Shown piece by piece: positions 26,156 through 33,955 of a DNA stretch of 64,000 nucleotides. Numbering within the stretch: position 1 is the first letter of the stretch; every line of letters begins with the position of its first letter. This DNA is from Roseiarcus sp963820795 (GTDB taxonomy: Bacteria; Pseudomonadota; Alphaproteobacteria; Rhizobiales; Beijerinckiaceae): positions 235,322-299,321 of the forward strand of contig CAWGBJ010000002.1 of the NCBI GenBank assembly GCA_963820795.1, given 5' to 3'. A program made the position numbers and the translations under genes. The notes under the pieces are model-generated. The model did no database searches. It worked only from the letters and a program-made list of their open reading frames with translations, and had not been told where the DNA came from.

Positions 26156-27580
26156 TCAAATCCTGAGTTCGTTGAGCTCCAATCCCAGCGCTGGCGATCC
26201 TTCGCCCTCTGGCGTTGGGGCCGGTAGCCAGCCCTCAAGGAAACGTCGAAAGACGCCAGCGTCGATGGCGTAACCGACATCCTGTGGGCTTCCGCGCTGC
26301 GGCATTGCCTGGGGCCCAGTGATGATCGTCACATCGTCAGCCCCGGCGTCGTTGCCGCCGTTATACGCGACCAGGCCTGCGGTATTCTCGTGATTGAGGA
26401 TGCAGATCTTTGCCCCTTGATTTAGGAATATACAGAGAAAAAAGGCCGATCCCTCCGGACCAACGACGAAGCGCGCGTTTCGAAACAATCGCGCCTGCCC
26501 GACAAAGTCGAAGTCCTCGGGGTAAACGAGCGCAAATCCGTGCGCCTCGGCGAGCGCTTCGATCTCAGTGTGATTCACAAGCTTTCGATGGCGAAATGCC
26601 TTTCGCGCCAAAAAAATGCGAGACGGGCCCTGCGGCGGCCCGACGGCCAGGTCCGCCTTCCCGCACATTTCCTCCTGAATGGGCGCGAAGCGGGCCGGCA
26701 AGCCCATAAGGTAGTCCCACTTGAAACGCGCCGTGAACTTTTGGTGAAACGGCATGTAGCCGACGCTCGGGGCCGACCACAGCCGCCTAACCAGCACCGT
26801 TTCGAATGCGGGAATTTCCCTGACCTCCGCGCCGGCCGGGAGCATAAGTTCGAGGGCCTGTCGGTGCGTCTTTGGCATACTGGCGTCGATCAGGATCGGG
26901 ACCAGCGGCAAGCGCCCCGAAACTGTCGCAGCCACATATTTTATGATGGATTCGCAAAGCCAGTCGCCGAAAAAATCGGTCTTGCAGCCCAGCAGCGAAA
27001 ACGCCGCATCAAGCTCCAATTCAGCTCGATCCTGCGAGATCGTCCAGACCTCATCGCCGTTCCGATGAAAGACCGCGGAATCGAATTCTAACTCGTCGTC
27101 AATCCTTTCGAGTTCGACGCCCTGATAATCCGCCAGGGCAAGGTCTGCCACCACGGTAATGGACGAGCGCCCCTGCACAAGGGCGTCCTCCAGGCAGGCA
27201 AGGTAGAGAGACCGCGTCGTATTTGTGAGCGGCCGGTGATTTCCGGCGCCGATCACCTTCGGCGGAAAAATGGTGAACGGCTCGCCCGGAGGGGCGATTT
27301 CGAAAAACTCCGGCGAGCGCTCCCGGCAATACGCGTAGTGGCTCTCGAGCCGTCGCAAAGTCATGACGGCGTTTTTCTGCTTCGATATGGTTTGCCGATA
27401 AAGGTCAAACCCCCGCTCTATGCCGTTTTCTTTGACAAGAAGCTGTTTGAAATTCATCAGGAGGAAAAGATTTGGCTGCTCTGGCGCGTAATCGAAATAG
27501 TCGCTGCCGGTGGCGGAGCGCTCCCCAAATCGCAAGGGCGTTCCTGTTGCCAACATTGTCTGCAAATCGTAGTCCGGCAA
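26156..27580 (-). CDS. Glycosyltransferase family 61 protein
   Basis: 474 residues. The DUF563/GT61 pattern is in the second half: SVGYMPFHQKFTARFK, RIFLARKAFRHRKLVNHTEI, HGFALVYPEDFDFVGQARLF, and FVVGPEGSAFFLCIFLNQGA. These match the R-x-x-x-R/K-N-E, the F-x-x-Q and the G-x-x-G-S-x-x-N regions of GT61 in order. About 200 N-terminal residues have no clear family. Likely transfers a sugar in capsule or O-antigen assembly. It starts only 4 bases after the upstream methyltransferase gene ends, so they are one transcript. Confidence 0.8.
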   Translation of the reverse strand: MPDYDLQTMLATGTPLRFGERSATGSDYFDYAPEQPNLFLLMNFKQLLVKENGIERGFDLYRQTISKQKNAVMTLRRLESHYAYCRERSPEFFEIAPPGEPFTIFPPKVIGAGNHRPLTNTTRSLYLACLEDALVQGRSSITVVADLALADYQGVELERIDDELEFDSAVFHRNGDEVWTISQDRAELELDAAFSLLGCKTDFFGDWLCESIIKYVAATVSGRLPLVPILIDASMPKTHRQALELMLPAGAEVREIPAFETVLVRRLWSAPSVGYMPFHQKFTARFKWDYLMGLPARFAPIQEEMCGKADLAVGPPQGPSRIFLARKAFRHRKLVNHTEIEALAEAHGFALVYPEDFDFVGQARLFRNARFVVGPEGSAFFLCIFLNQGAKICILNHENTAGLVAYNGGNDAGADDVTIITGPQAMPQRGSPQDVGYAIDAGVFRRFLEGWLPAPTPEGEGSPALGLELNELRI

Positions 27581-27583
27581 GGT

Positions 27584-28234
27584 TCACCCCCAGGGCGTAT
27601 TGACGTGTGGCCGTCGCGGCGCTTTCCGAACAAGCGTCGACATTTCCCATAGGCCATAGTCAAGGTAAAACGACACGTGCCTGCCCAAGTCGCACTTGCA
27701 GAATTTCATGATGTCGTCCAGCGGCCAATGAAACAGGTCGTCGCGTTCCCAATCGACATGCTTTGACATGGAGTTGAACGCCAATCCAACCTTCACCGAC
27801 GGCCATACGGCTTTCAGGATGCTTTGCGCCGAGGCCACCGCAACGTCGTAATTGTTGCCGATCTTGCATGTGAAAATTCCGCAAATAATGCAGTAGTCAA
27901 AAGCGCCGCTTTCATACGGCTCTTCTTGGACGTCGCGCACCCGGAAATGGTGGCCAGGCCAACGCGCCTGGGCCTCTTGCAGGATGGCCTTGTCCAAATC
28001 GACGCCGATGTAGTCCACCAAGCCTATGAGGGAGTTAGCGGTCAGGTAGTCGAGAAGCAGGCCGAGACCACAACCGACATCGAGAAGTTTCAGCGGCCTG
28101 TCGACTGAGTATTGATCAAAATCGATGGCCGAAAGAAGCACCGCGTATCGTGTCGCGAGATCCATTGGATTTGGCGGCCAACCGAGACGGACCAAATCGG
28201 ATTTCGCGTCGCGGCGGGGGAAAAGCTCTGTCAA
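27584..28234 (-). CDS. SAM-dependent methyltransferase
   Basis: About 216 residues. LLDVGCGLGLLLDYLT is motif I, followed by YIGVDLDKAILQEAQARWPG, then GAFDYCIICGIFTCKIG, and AFNSMSKHVDWERDDLFHWP. The 5' end is doubtful. By comparison with the partial copy at 22623-23036 (start MQKDVEKL), the expected start ATGTGGAAGGACGCC at about 28256 is out of frame by one extra base near 28240. As read, the gene needs TTG at 28234 or 28291. Either the start has moved or the base is a sequence error. Directly upstream of the GT61 gene. Confidence 0.75.
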   Translation of the reverse strand: MTELFPRRDAKSDLVRLGWPPNPMDLATRYAVLLSAIDFDQYSVDRPLKLLDVGCGLGLLLDYLTANSLIGLVDYIGVDLDKAILQEAQARWPGHHFRVRDVQEEPYESGAFDYCIICGIFTCKIGNNYDVAVASAQSILKAVWPSVKVGLAFNSMSKHVDWERDDLFHWPLDDIMKFCKCDLGRHVSFYLDYGLWEMSTLVRKAPRRPHVNTPWG

Positions 28235-28450
28235 GTTTCTCGGCGTCCTTCCACATTCCGAACCCCTAGACCACGGGCGCCGCCCGGTCAACCGGCGAAG
28301 GCTTACCTTTAGACAAGAGGGGTGAGAGTCTTCGGCCGCCCATCCAGAACCCAGGCGGGAGCTAGGTCAGTCCGGCAGCTGAACCCTTCCGCCGAACCGA
28401 TCAGTTCGACATGCGCAGATCTTCTGACAGATTTTCGGCAGAAACACCCC

Positions 28451-29374
28451 TCATGCCCCTTCTTCGGGCATAGCATACAAGATAGTCTCTTCCGTGTGGA
28501 TCGTGTAGTGTCCAATGACAAATTTATAGAACGGAAAATTGTGCTTGATGAACAATGGAATTTCGAAGATATCGTTTCTATTATGGTATAGAGAGATGGC
28601 AAGTTTTGGCTTGAACAACTTAATGCTGTCGATCGCTCCCTTTAGTGCATTTAGCTCCGCACCTTCTATGTCCAGTTTAACAAAGTCTATTCTCGCTATG
28701 ATGTTGCTTGCGACAAGAAAATCAAGCGAACGCAAAGGCACATCAGTAGAAATGGTTTCAAAGCCGGGGGCATAAGTATTTACTCTGACCGGCTTGCCAA
28801 AAACTTCCTTATCATACAGACCGAAAGGCATAATTTTGACATTCTTGAACGGAAACAGACCGATATTGCTCTCCAATAATTCTATGTGATCGGCCACTGG
28901 ATCGAATGAATATACGAGACCATCTTCTCCAACGGCATTGGAAAACACCAGCGCACTATCTCCAGTAAACGCGCCGCCATCGATGACAAAGTCGCCCGCT
29001 TCGGGGGCAACAGTTAAAACCCCGTTCGAATAAAAATATTGGCGACGAAACAAAATATCTTCGAAGCCGAGGCCATCCGACACGTAGCGCTTGCCTTCAA
29101 ATTCAAAATCATAACGTCGCAAACCACCAAATATTCCGCTCAGCGGGTATTTACTCTCTGTGTTCTTTTGTATTTCTCTAAAGTCGTCTAGATGTTCATT
29201 TGAGAAAGAGGCAGGTATTTTAACGTGGGAGTACCATGCGATACGATACGCAAGTAGAAACACGTAAATAACTTTCGACTGAGGGTCACTGAACAGAATA
29301 TAGGTCTGATATAGGTCAGAACGAGACTTTATTAGCCAAAATATTGTTTGAACAGCGCGCTTGATTTGCCGCAT
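28451..29374 (-). CDS. FkbM family methyltransferase
   Basis: About 307 residues from MRQIKRAVQTIFWLIKSRSD; an in-frame extension to 29623 exists but looks less protein-like. FkbM signatures: FVIDGGAFTGDSALVFSNAV, GLVYSFDPVADHIELLESNI, and IDFVKLDIEGAELNALKGAI, the K-x-D-I-E-G-x-E motif. FkbM enzymes O-methylate sugars or polyketides. GC content is markedly lower than that of genes on either side, which points to a separate origin. About 160 bases separate it from the methyltransferase downstream. Confidence 0.85.
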   Translation of the reverse strand: MRQIKRAVQTIFWLIKSRSDLYQTYILFSDPQSKVIYVFLLAYRIAWYSHVKIPASFSNEHLDDFREIQKNTESKYPLSGIFGGLRRYDFEFEGKRYVSDGLGFEDILFRRQYFYSNGVLTVAPEAGDFVIDGGAFTGDSALVFSNAVGEDGLVYSFDPVADHIELLESNIGLFPFKNVKIMPFGLYDKEVFGKPVRVNTYAPGFETISTDVPLRSLDFLVASNIIARIDFVKLDIEGAELNALKGAIDSIKLFKPKLAISLYHNRNDIFEIPLFIKHNFPFYKFVIGHYTIHTEETILYAMPEEGA

Positions 29375-29832
29375 GGCTGACGGTTTTCGCTCGATGCCAA
29401 ACCGGTCGTGATCAAAATTGTCAGAGTAATGGTGAAAAATAAAAGACTTCAGTGCCAGAGTAATAATTGCAGAGCAGAATGCAAAGCTCGACTCTAGTTC
29501 GGCAAATCGCAAATGACTAGCCGTACTATCCTGGCAGAACGAGCGCGTGATCGTTCGGCGCATAAACAAAGCCTTTGGCTCATCCTCGAACGTTAGGCTA
29601 ACGGGCGACGAGAATCCCGTCAATTGGCGACGGCAGAGACAGGCGCCTTCCTCAAGCAGCGAAAATCCAGGGTGGGGATGCGGAGGCGGATTTTTCGAGG
29701 CGTCCTTGGGTGGACGCTGCGGGTTCGGCGAAGGTTGACTTGCCGCAAAGGCGAACTATTCGTGTGGCGCTGTGGTCGCGGGAGCTCGCATGGTTTCTGC
29801 GCGCCAGTGGATCGGACGGATAGACCTTTTGC

Positions 29833-30783
29833 GTGACGTTTGAATTCCGCATTCCCATCGTGCCTGAGGCGTCCTTCTTCTCAAACGTCAAGCTTGCGGC
29901 GCTTTCTCTGGCGAAGCTCAGCGGCGAGTACGCGTCCGCGCCGTTGAAGATTTCCGCTGGAGACTATGTCGACGAGGGCGCGCTGCTGGCGGCCAACCCT
30001 TGGTCGGCCGATTATCCGGTCGTATGGCAGCCTACAATCGACGAGATCTGGCCCGGCGGAATGCCTGCGTGGTCGCATCGGTATGCCTATGCGGCCGAAA
30101 GCGACGTGGTAATCCTGATGGACGCGGACGCCTGCCTCATCCGGCCGATCGACGAACTGTTGTCGAGGCTTCGCCAGGCCGAGCGGCCGACGGTGGCCGG
30201 TGTGATGGCGCATTTCCCGCCGTTCCAAGACCGATCGACGAGCGAGGCGCGGTGGCGGCAGCTGCTGACGGCGGACGGCCGCGCCGACACCCGCCTCGAT
30301 TTCACCTATTCCGTTGCGTCCGTCGAGGAAGCCGGCTGTTGCCCGCCCTATTTCAATTACGGGTTTGTCGGTTTCAATTCGGCCGCCTTTGACTTGGTCA
30401 GGCAGCTGACCCACATTTACACGGAATGGATGACTGAACTGATGGACGGAACCAGAGAAATGTTTTTCGCCGGACAGATCGCGCTCACGCTCAGCATCCT
30501 TGAGGCGGGCCTCGACGTCATCAGTCTCGGGCCGGAATATAATTGCATAAACTCAGACGAAATGCTTGGAAAAAGCTTGGCGAGTCTCGATGATATTCGA
30601 GTGATGCACTACTTGCGCACCGAGGTTTTCAACCGGCATACCTTTCTCTGCCGGCGTGAGGCGTTCGACGCGTTTCGGACAGGGAGATTTGCTTCGCCGA
30701 TTGTGCAGCTCTTTCAACGCCACGTCCTTAGCCTGCCGGACGTCTTTTACGATGGGCCTGATAACGACTGGAAACGGGAATGA
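29833..30783 (+). CDS. GT-A type glycosyltransferase-like protein
   Basis: 316 residues, GTG start at 29833. The core has AYAAESDVVILMDADACLIR with a D-x-D metal site in a GT-A setting, and CCPPYFNYGFVGFNSAAFDL, the acceptor-side region with an Asn-Tyr-Gly-Phe turn. EYNCINSDEM and DIRVMHYLRTEVFNRHTF (HY-x-R, the closing His) complete the pattern of a family-8-like or related nucleotide-sugar transferase. The exact family is uncertain. It faces the imuA promoter region and marks the right boundary of the glycan region. Confidence 0.65.
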   Translation: MTFEFRIPIVPEASFFSNVKLAALSLAKLSGEYASAPLKISAGDYVDEGALLAANPWSADYPVVWQPTIDEIWPGGMPAWSHRYAYAAESDVVILMDADACLIRPIDELLSRLRQAERPTVAGVMAHFPPFQDRSTSEARWRQLLTADGRADTRLDFTYSVASVEEAGCCPPYFNYGFVGFNSAAFDLVRQLTHIYTEWMTELMDGTREMFFAGQIALTLSILEAGLDVISLGPEYNCINSDEMLGKSLASLDDIRVMHYLRTEVFNRHTFLCRREAFDAFRTGRFASPIVQLFQRHVLSLPDVFYDGPDNDWKRE

Positions 30784-30907
30784 GCGCTTTTCCTTTCCGG
30801 TCTGGCGACATCTGTCGTCTCGGTTCACGAAGCCGAGACTTTGCCGAGACTTTGGCGAGACCTGCCCGCCGCGCTCTTGACTCCCGCCCCGCTTGCGTCC
30901 AAAACTA

Positions 30908-30922
30908 GAACATATAGAGAAC
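30908..30922 (-). promoter_or_regulatory. LexA-binding site upstream of imuA
   Basis: GAAC-N7-GAAC on the plus strand, which is GTTC-N7-GTTC on the minus strand. This exact direct-repeat form is the known alphaproteobacterial SOS box. It ends 19 bases before the imuA start codon, overlapping the expected promoter, so LexA should repress imuA-imuB-dnaE2 until DNA damage. Confidence 0.85.
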
Positions 30923-30941
30923 CAACAAGGACGCGGACCGA

Positions 30942-31859
30942 ATGTCGCCGAGCGGCAGGGCGGTTGCGGCGCGGTTGCGTCGCGCCGTCGCTGATATCGA
31001 GGCCCTGTCGGGCCACGGCCCGGCGGAGAAGCGCGCCGTGCGCCGCCTCCCCCTCATGCGCGCCATCGACGGGGCGCTCGGCGGCGGGCTTGCCGACGAC
31101 GCCCTGCACGAGATCGTCCCGGCCGAGCCCTTGGACGGGGCGGCGGCGATGGGTTTTGCGCTTGCGCTCGCGGCGCGGTTCCTGAGCGAACGCGCCTCGG
31201 CGGCGCTTCTGATCGGCGAAGGCTTCGCCGCCCGCGAGATGGGCGCGCCCTACGGGCCGGGGCTCGTCGCGCACGGGCTGCCCCTGAAGCGCCTCGTCTT
31301 CGTCGAGGCGCCCGACGCCAATGCCGCTCTCTGGGCGATGGAGGAGGCGCTGAAATCCGGCGGCCCCGCCGCGGTCGTCGGCGAGCTCTGGAGCCTCAAG
31401 CCTTACAGCCTCGCCGCCTCGCGGCGCCTTTTGCTCGCCGCGCGCAAAGGGCGGACGCCGGCGCTCATCGTGCTGGCGAGCGCTTACGGCGAGGCCGGGC
31501 GGTTGTCGAGCGCCGCCGAGACGCGGTTCGAGATCGCCGCTCTGCCGAGCCAAAAATCGCCTGCGGCGGCCGGCCGGGACCTGCCGGGCCCCTTCGCCTG
31601 CGGCGCACGACTCGTCAAGGCGCGCCTCGGCGCCCTTGTCGACGCGGTCGATGACCGCGTCGGCTGCGCGCCAGAGGGCGCCGGAAGGGACGACCGTCTT
31701 TCGACGAGCGGCGGAGCGCGGCGGCAGGCGCCCGACCCGGGCCGCACCGTGCGTCTCGACTGGCGCAGCAAGGAGAGGACTTTTGACGACCCGGCGATTT
31801 CTCTCTCTCTGGCTGCCGCGTCTGGCGACGGATCGCGCGCGGCGTCTGAACGGCGTTGA
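30942..31859 (+). CDS. imuA: ImuA, RecA-like SOS mutasome protein
   Basis: 305 residues. LMRAIDGALGGGLADDALHE then IVPAEPLDGAAAMGFALALA is the ImuA start region. LIGEGFAAREMGAPYGPGLV, RLVFVEAPDANAALWAMEEA, and PAAVVGELWSLKPYSLAASR followed by RLLLAARKG follow the RecA/SulA-like core of ImuA in order, with the ATP-binding loop degenerate as usual. ImuA acts with ImuB and DnaE2 in damage-induced mutagenic translesion synthesis. AAGGA lies upstream of the ATG. The 3' end overlaps imuB by 77 bases, and a LexA site precedes the gene. Confidence 0.88.
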   Translation: MSPSGRAVAARLRRAVADIEALSGHGPAEKRAVRRLPLMRAIDGALGGGLADDALHEIVPAEPLDGAAAMGFALALAARFLSERASAALLIGEGFAAREMGAPYGPGLVAHGLPLKRLVFVEAPDANAALWAMEEALKSGGPAAVVGELWSLKPYSLAASRRLLLAARKGRTPALIVLASAYGEAGRLSSAAETRFEIAALPSQKSPAAAGRDLPGPFACGARLVKARLGALVDAVDDRVGCAPEGAGRDDRLSTSGGARRQAPDPGRTVRLDWRSKERTFDDPAISLSLAAASGDGSRAASERR

Positions 31860-33417
31860 CCGAACGGCGCCGCTGGCGGCTGTCGCCAGGGTCGACAACG
31901 CCGAGCGCCTCGTCTGCGTCGATGCAAACGCCGCGCGTCTCGGCCTCAATCCCGGCCTCTCGCTCGCGGATGCGCGCGCCCGCCTGCCGGCGCTCAAAGC
32001 CGTCCAGGCGGAGCCGGCCGAGGAGGCGCGGCTCTTGGAACGCCTCTGCGACTGGTGCTCGCGCTTCACCCCGCTCGCCGCTTTGGACGGGCGCGACGGG
32101 CTGATGCTCGACATTTCCGGCGTCGCGCATCTCTTCGGCGGCGAAGCGGCGCTGGCCGAAGACTGCCTGAAGCGCCTCGCCGGGCAGGGGATCACGGCCC
32201 GAGCCGCGGTCGCGGCCAATCCGCGCGCCGCCTGGGCGCTGGCCAGGTTTTCGGCCGAAAAAATCGCCTCCGAGGCTCTGAGCGACAAGGCTTTCGCCAA
32301 GCTCTTCCATGACCTGCCGCTCGCCGCGCTCGGCCTCGAAGATAAGATTGTCGCCGACATGGCCCGGGCGGGCTTGAGGCGCATCGGCGACATTGCGCTC
32401 CGACCCCGCGCTCCGATCACGGCGCGGTTCGGCGCAACGCCGATGACCCGGCTCGACGAGCTCAGGGGGCTCGAGCGCGGCTCGATCGCGCCGCGTTTCG
32501 CCGCGCCCGAATTTTCCGCCGAGCGGCGCTTCGCTTCGCCCGTCGAGACGATCGAGGCGATCGAGGCGACCCTGCGCAAGCTCGCCGACGCTCTCGTCGT
32601 GCTTCTGGAGCGGCAGGCCAGGGGCGCAAGGCGCATGGAGCTCGAGCTCCATCGCGTCGACGGCGACGTGCGCCGCATCCGGGTCGGGGCAGGGCGGCCG
32701 CTCAACGAAGCGCGCGCCATCGCGCGCCTCTTCGCCGAACGGCTCGCGAGCCCTCAGGAAGACGCGATCGACGCGGGCTTCGGCATCGACCTCATGCGCC
32801 TCGCCTGTCTTGCGGCCGAGCCGCTCGCGCCGTCCCAGGTCGAGCTCGAACGCGCGCACGAGGCCGAGCGGGCGCGCGCCCTCGCCGATCTCATCGACCG
32901 CCTGAGCGCACGGCTCGGGGCGCGCGCGGTGACGCGGCGGGAACTCGTCGAAGCGCATCTGCCCGAGCAGGCGGAAGCGGCGGCGCCGGCGACGCTCGGC
33001 GAGGCGCGGACGCGCGGCGAGGCTACCCTTCTCCCTCCGGGCTGTGACCTGGGAGTTGCGGCAGAAGGCGGCCGGCGACCCCCGGACTTGATCCGGGGGC
33101 GGCCGGATGAGGGCGAACGAAGCGCGCCGGCGCGCCCGCTCAAACTCTTCGTCCGGCCTGAGCCGATCGAGGCGATCGCCGAAGTGCCGGACGGGCCGCC
33201 GTTGCGCTTCCGCTGGCGGCGCGTGCTGCACGACGTCGCCGCCATCGAGGGGCCCGAGCGCATCGCCGCCCCCTGGTGGCGCCGCCCCGACGCGCCGACG
33301 CGCGACTATTTCCGCGCCGAGGATTCGCAAGGCCGCCGCTTCTGGCTCTACCGCGAAGGCCTCTGGGGCCGCGAGACGCAAAGGGCGAAATGGTTCCTGC
33401 ACGGAGTGTTCGGATGA
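31783..33417 (+). CDS. imuB: ImuB, catalytically inactive Y-family polymerase homologue
   Basis: 544 residues from a TTG at 31783, supported by GGAGAGG 6 bases upstream; the open frame extends to 31636 but that part overlaps imuA coding sequence. TTRRFLSLWLPRLATDR replaces the metal-binding DxDxFF start of active Y-family polymerases, and LMLDISGVAHLFGGE replaces the S-x-D-E motif, both typical of ImuB. The C terminus SQGRRFWLYREGLWG is the conserved ImuB tail that precedes its clamp-binding region. Residues about 414-447 are an inserted stretch coded by a GC-rich palindromic repeat (33030-33120). ImuB is the hub that ties DnaE2 to the beta clamp. Confidence 0.9.
   Translation: MTTRRFLSLWLPRLATDRARRLNGVDRTAPLAAVARVDNAERLVCVDANAARLGLNPGLSLADARARLPALKAVQAEPAEEARLLERLCDWCSRFTPLAALDGRDGLMLDISGVAHLFGGEAALAEDCLKRLAGQGITARAAVAANPRAAWALARFSAEKIASEALSDKAFAKLFHDLPLAALGLEDKIVADMARAGLRRIGDIALRPRAPITARFGATPMTRLDELRGLERGSIAPRFAAPEFSAERRFASPVETIEAIEATLRKLADALVVLLERQARGARRMELELHRVDGDVRRIRVGAGRPLNEARAIARLFAERLASPQEDAIDAGFGIDLMRLACLAAEPLAPSQVELERAHEAERARALADLIDRLSARLGARAVTRRELVEAHLPEQAEAAAPATLGEARTRGEATLLPPGCDLGVAAEGGRRPPDLIRGRPDEGERSAPARPLKLFVRPEPIEAIAEVPDGPPLRFRWRRVLHDVAAIEGPERIAAPWWRRPDAPTRDYFRAEDSQGRRFWLYREGLWGRETQRAKWFLHGVFG
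33030..33120. repeat. Palindromic repeat inserted in frame in imuB
   Basis: Core hairpin: CCCCCGGA at 33079-33086 pairs with TCCGGGGG at 33092-33099 around CTTGA. The flanks (…cttctccctccgggc on the left, GGCCGGATGAGGGCGA on the right) resemble the tails of the repeats at 33421, 33900 and 37552. The insertion keeps the reading frame and adds about 30 residues to ImuB. Confidence 0.7.
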
Positions 33418-33420
33418 ACC

Positions 33421-33474
33421 CCTTCTCCCGCTTGCGGGAGAAGGTGGACGGCGCAGCCGGCCGGATGAGGGCAA
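33421..33474. repeat. GC-rich palindromic repeat between imuB and the DUF559 gene
   Basis: A perfect 11-base stem, CCTTCTCCCGC at 33421-33431 and GCGGGAGAAGG at 33434-33444, with loop TT. It is followed by a smaller stem and the tail CCGGATGAGGGCAAG. The same layout recurs at 33900-33950 and 37552-37599. It begins 4 bases after the imuB stop. Confidence 0.85.
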
Positions 33475-33489
33475 GGAGAGGAGACAGAC

Positions 33490-33843
33490 ATGCGCAACGA
33501 CACCCCTATTTCCGCCAAATCGCGCGCTCGTGCAATGCGCGCTGCGCCAACTGACGCGGAGCGGCGCCTCTGGCACGCCCTGCGCGACCGGCGGATGCAG
33601 GCGCTCAAGTTTCGCCGGCAAGCGCCGATCGGACCCTATATCGTCGATTTTTTATGCATCGCTCATCGGCTCGTCCTCGAAGCGGACGGATCGCAGCACG
33701 CCGAGAGCAGGCACGACGCCGTTCGCGACGCGTGGCTCGCGCGGGAAGGCTACATAATTCTACGCTTCAGCAATCGCGACATTCTGACGGCGCGCGAAAG
33801 CGTGCTGGCGACGATTGCCGCAGCGTGCGGCGTGCCATGGTGA
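33490..33843 (+). CDS. DUF559 (Vsr-like) endonuclease domain protein
   Basis: 117 residues. ARAMRAAPTDAERRLWHALR then FRRQAPIGPYIVDFLCIAHR (with the Pro-Tyr-x-x-Asp-Phe motif), LVLEADGSQHAE (E-x-D-G-x-x-H), and RDAWLAREGYIILRFSNRDI are the standard DUF559 motifs. The family adopts a very-short-patch-repair endonuclease fold. The metal-binding Asp and Glu are in place, so a nuclease activity is plausible. It sits between imuB and dnaE2 and is bracketed by palindromic repeats on both sides. It interrupts the usual imuB-dnaE2 order. Confidence 0.85.
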   Translation: MRNDTPISAKSRARAMRAAPTDAERRLWHALRDRRMQALKFRRQAPIGPYIVDFLCIAHRLVLEADGSQHAESRHDAVRDAWLAREGYIILRFSNRDILTARESVLATIAAACGVPW

Positions 33844-33854
33844 GGCGCGCGCTT

Positions 33855-33953
33855 GCCCTCACCCCAGCCCTCTCCCGCAAGCGGGAGAGGGGGCGCGTCC
33901 CTTCTCCCGCTTGCGGGAGAAGGTGGCGCGAAGCGCCGGATGAGGGCAAGTTC
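33855..33953. repeat. Two head-to-head palindromic repeats before dnaE2
   Basis: First stem: CCCTCTCCCGC at 33868-33878 and GCGGGAGAGGG at 33881-33891, loop AA. Second stem: CCTTCTCCCGC from 33900 and GCGGGAGAAGG to 33923, loop TT. The tails CCCTCACC on the left and CCGGATGAGGG on the right are in opposite orientation, so the pair forms a larger inverted repeat. The dnaE2 start codon lies directly after it. It could form a strong structure in the leader. Confidence 0.85.
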
Positions 33954-33955
33954 TC

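Noticed and set aside
31615..33621. 668-codon minus-strand open frame opposite imuB
   Set aside because: Antisense to imuB, charged low-complexity composition, no ribosome site.
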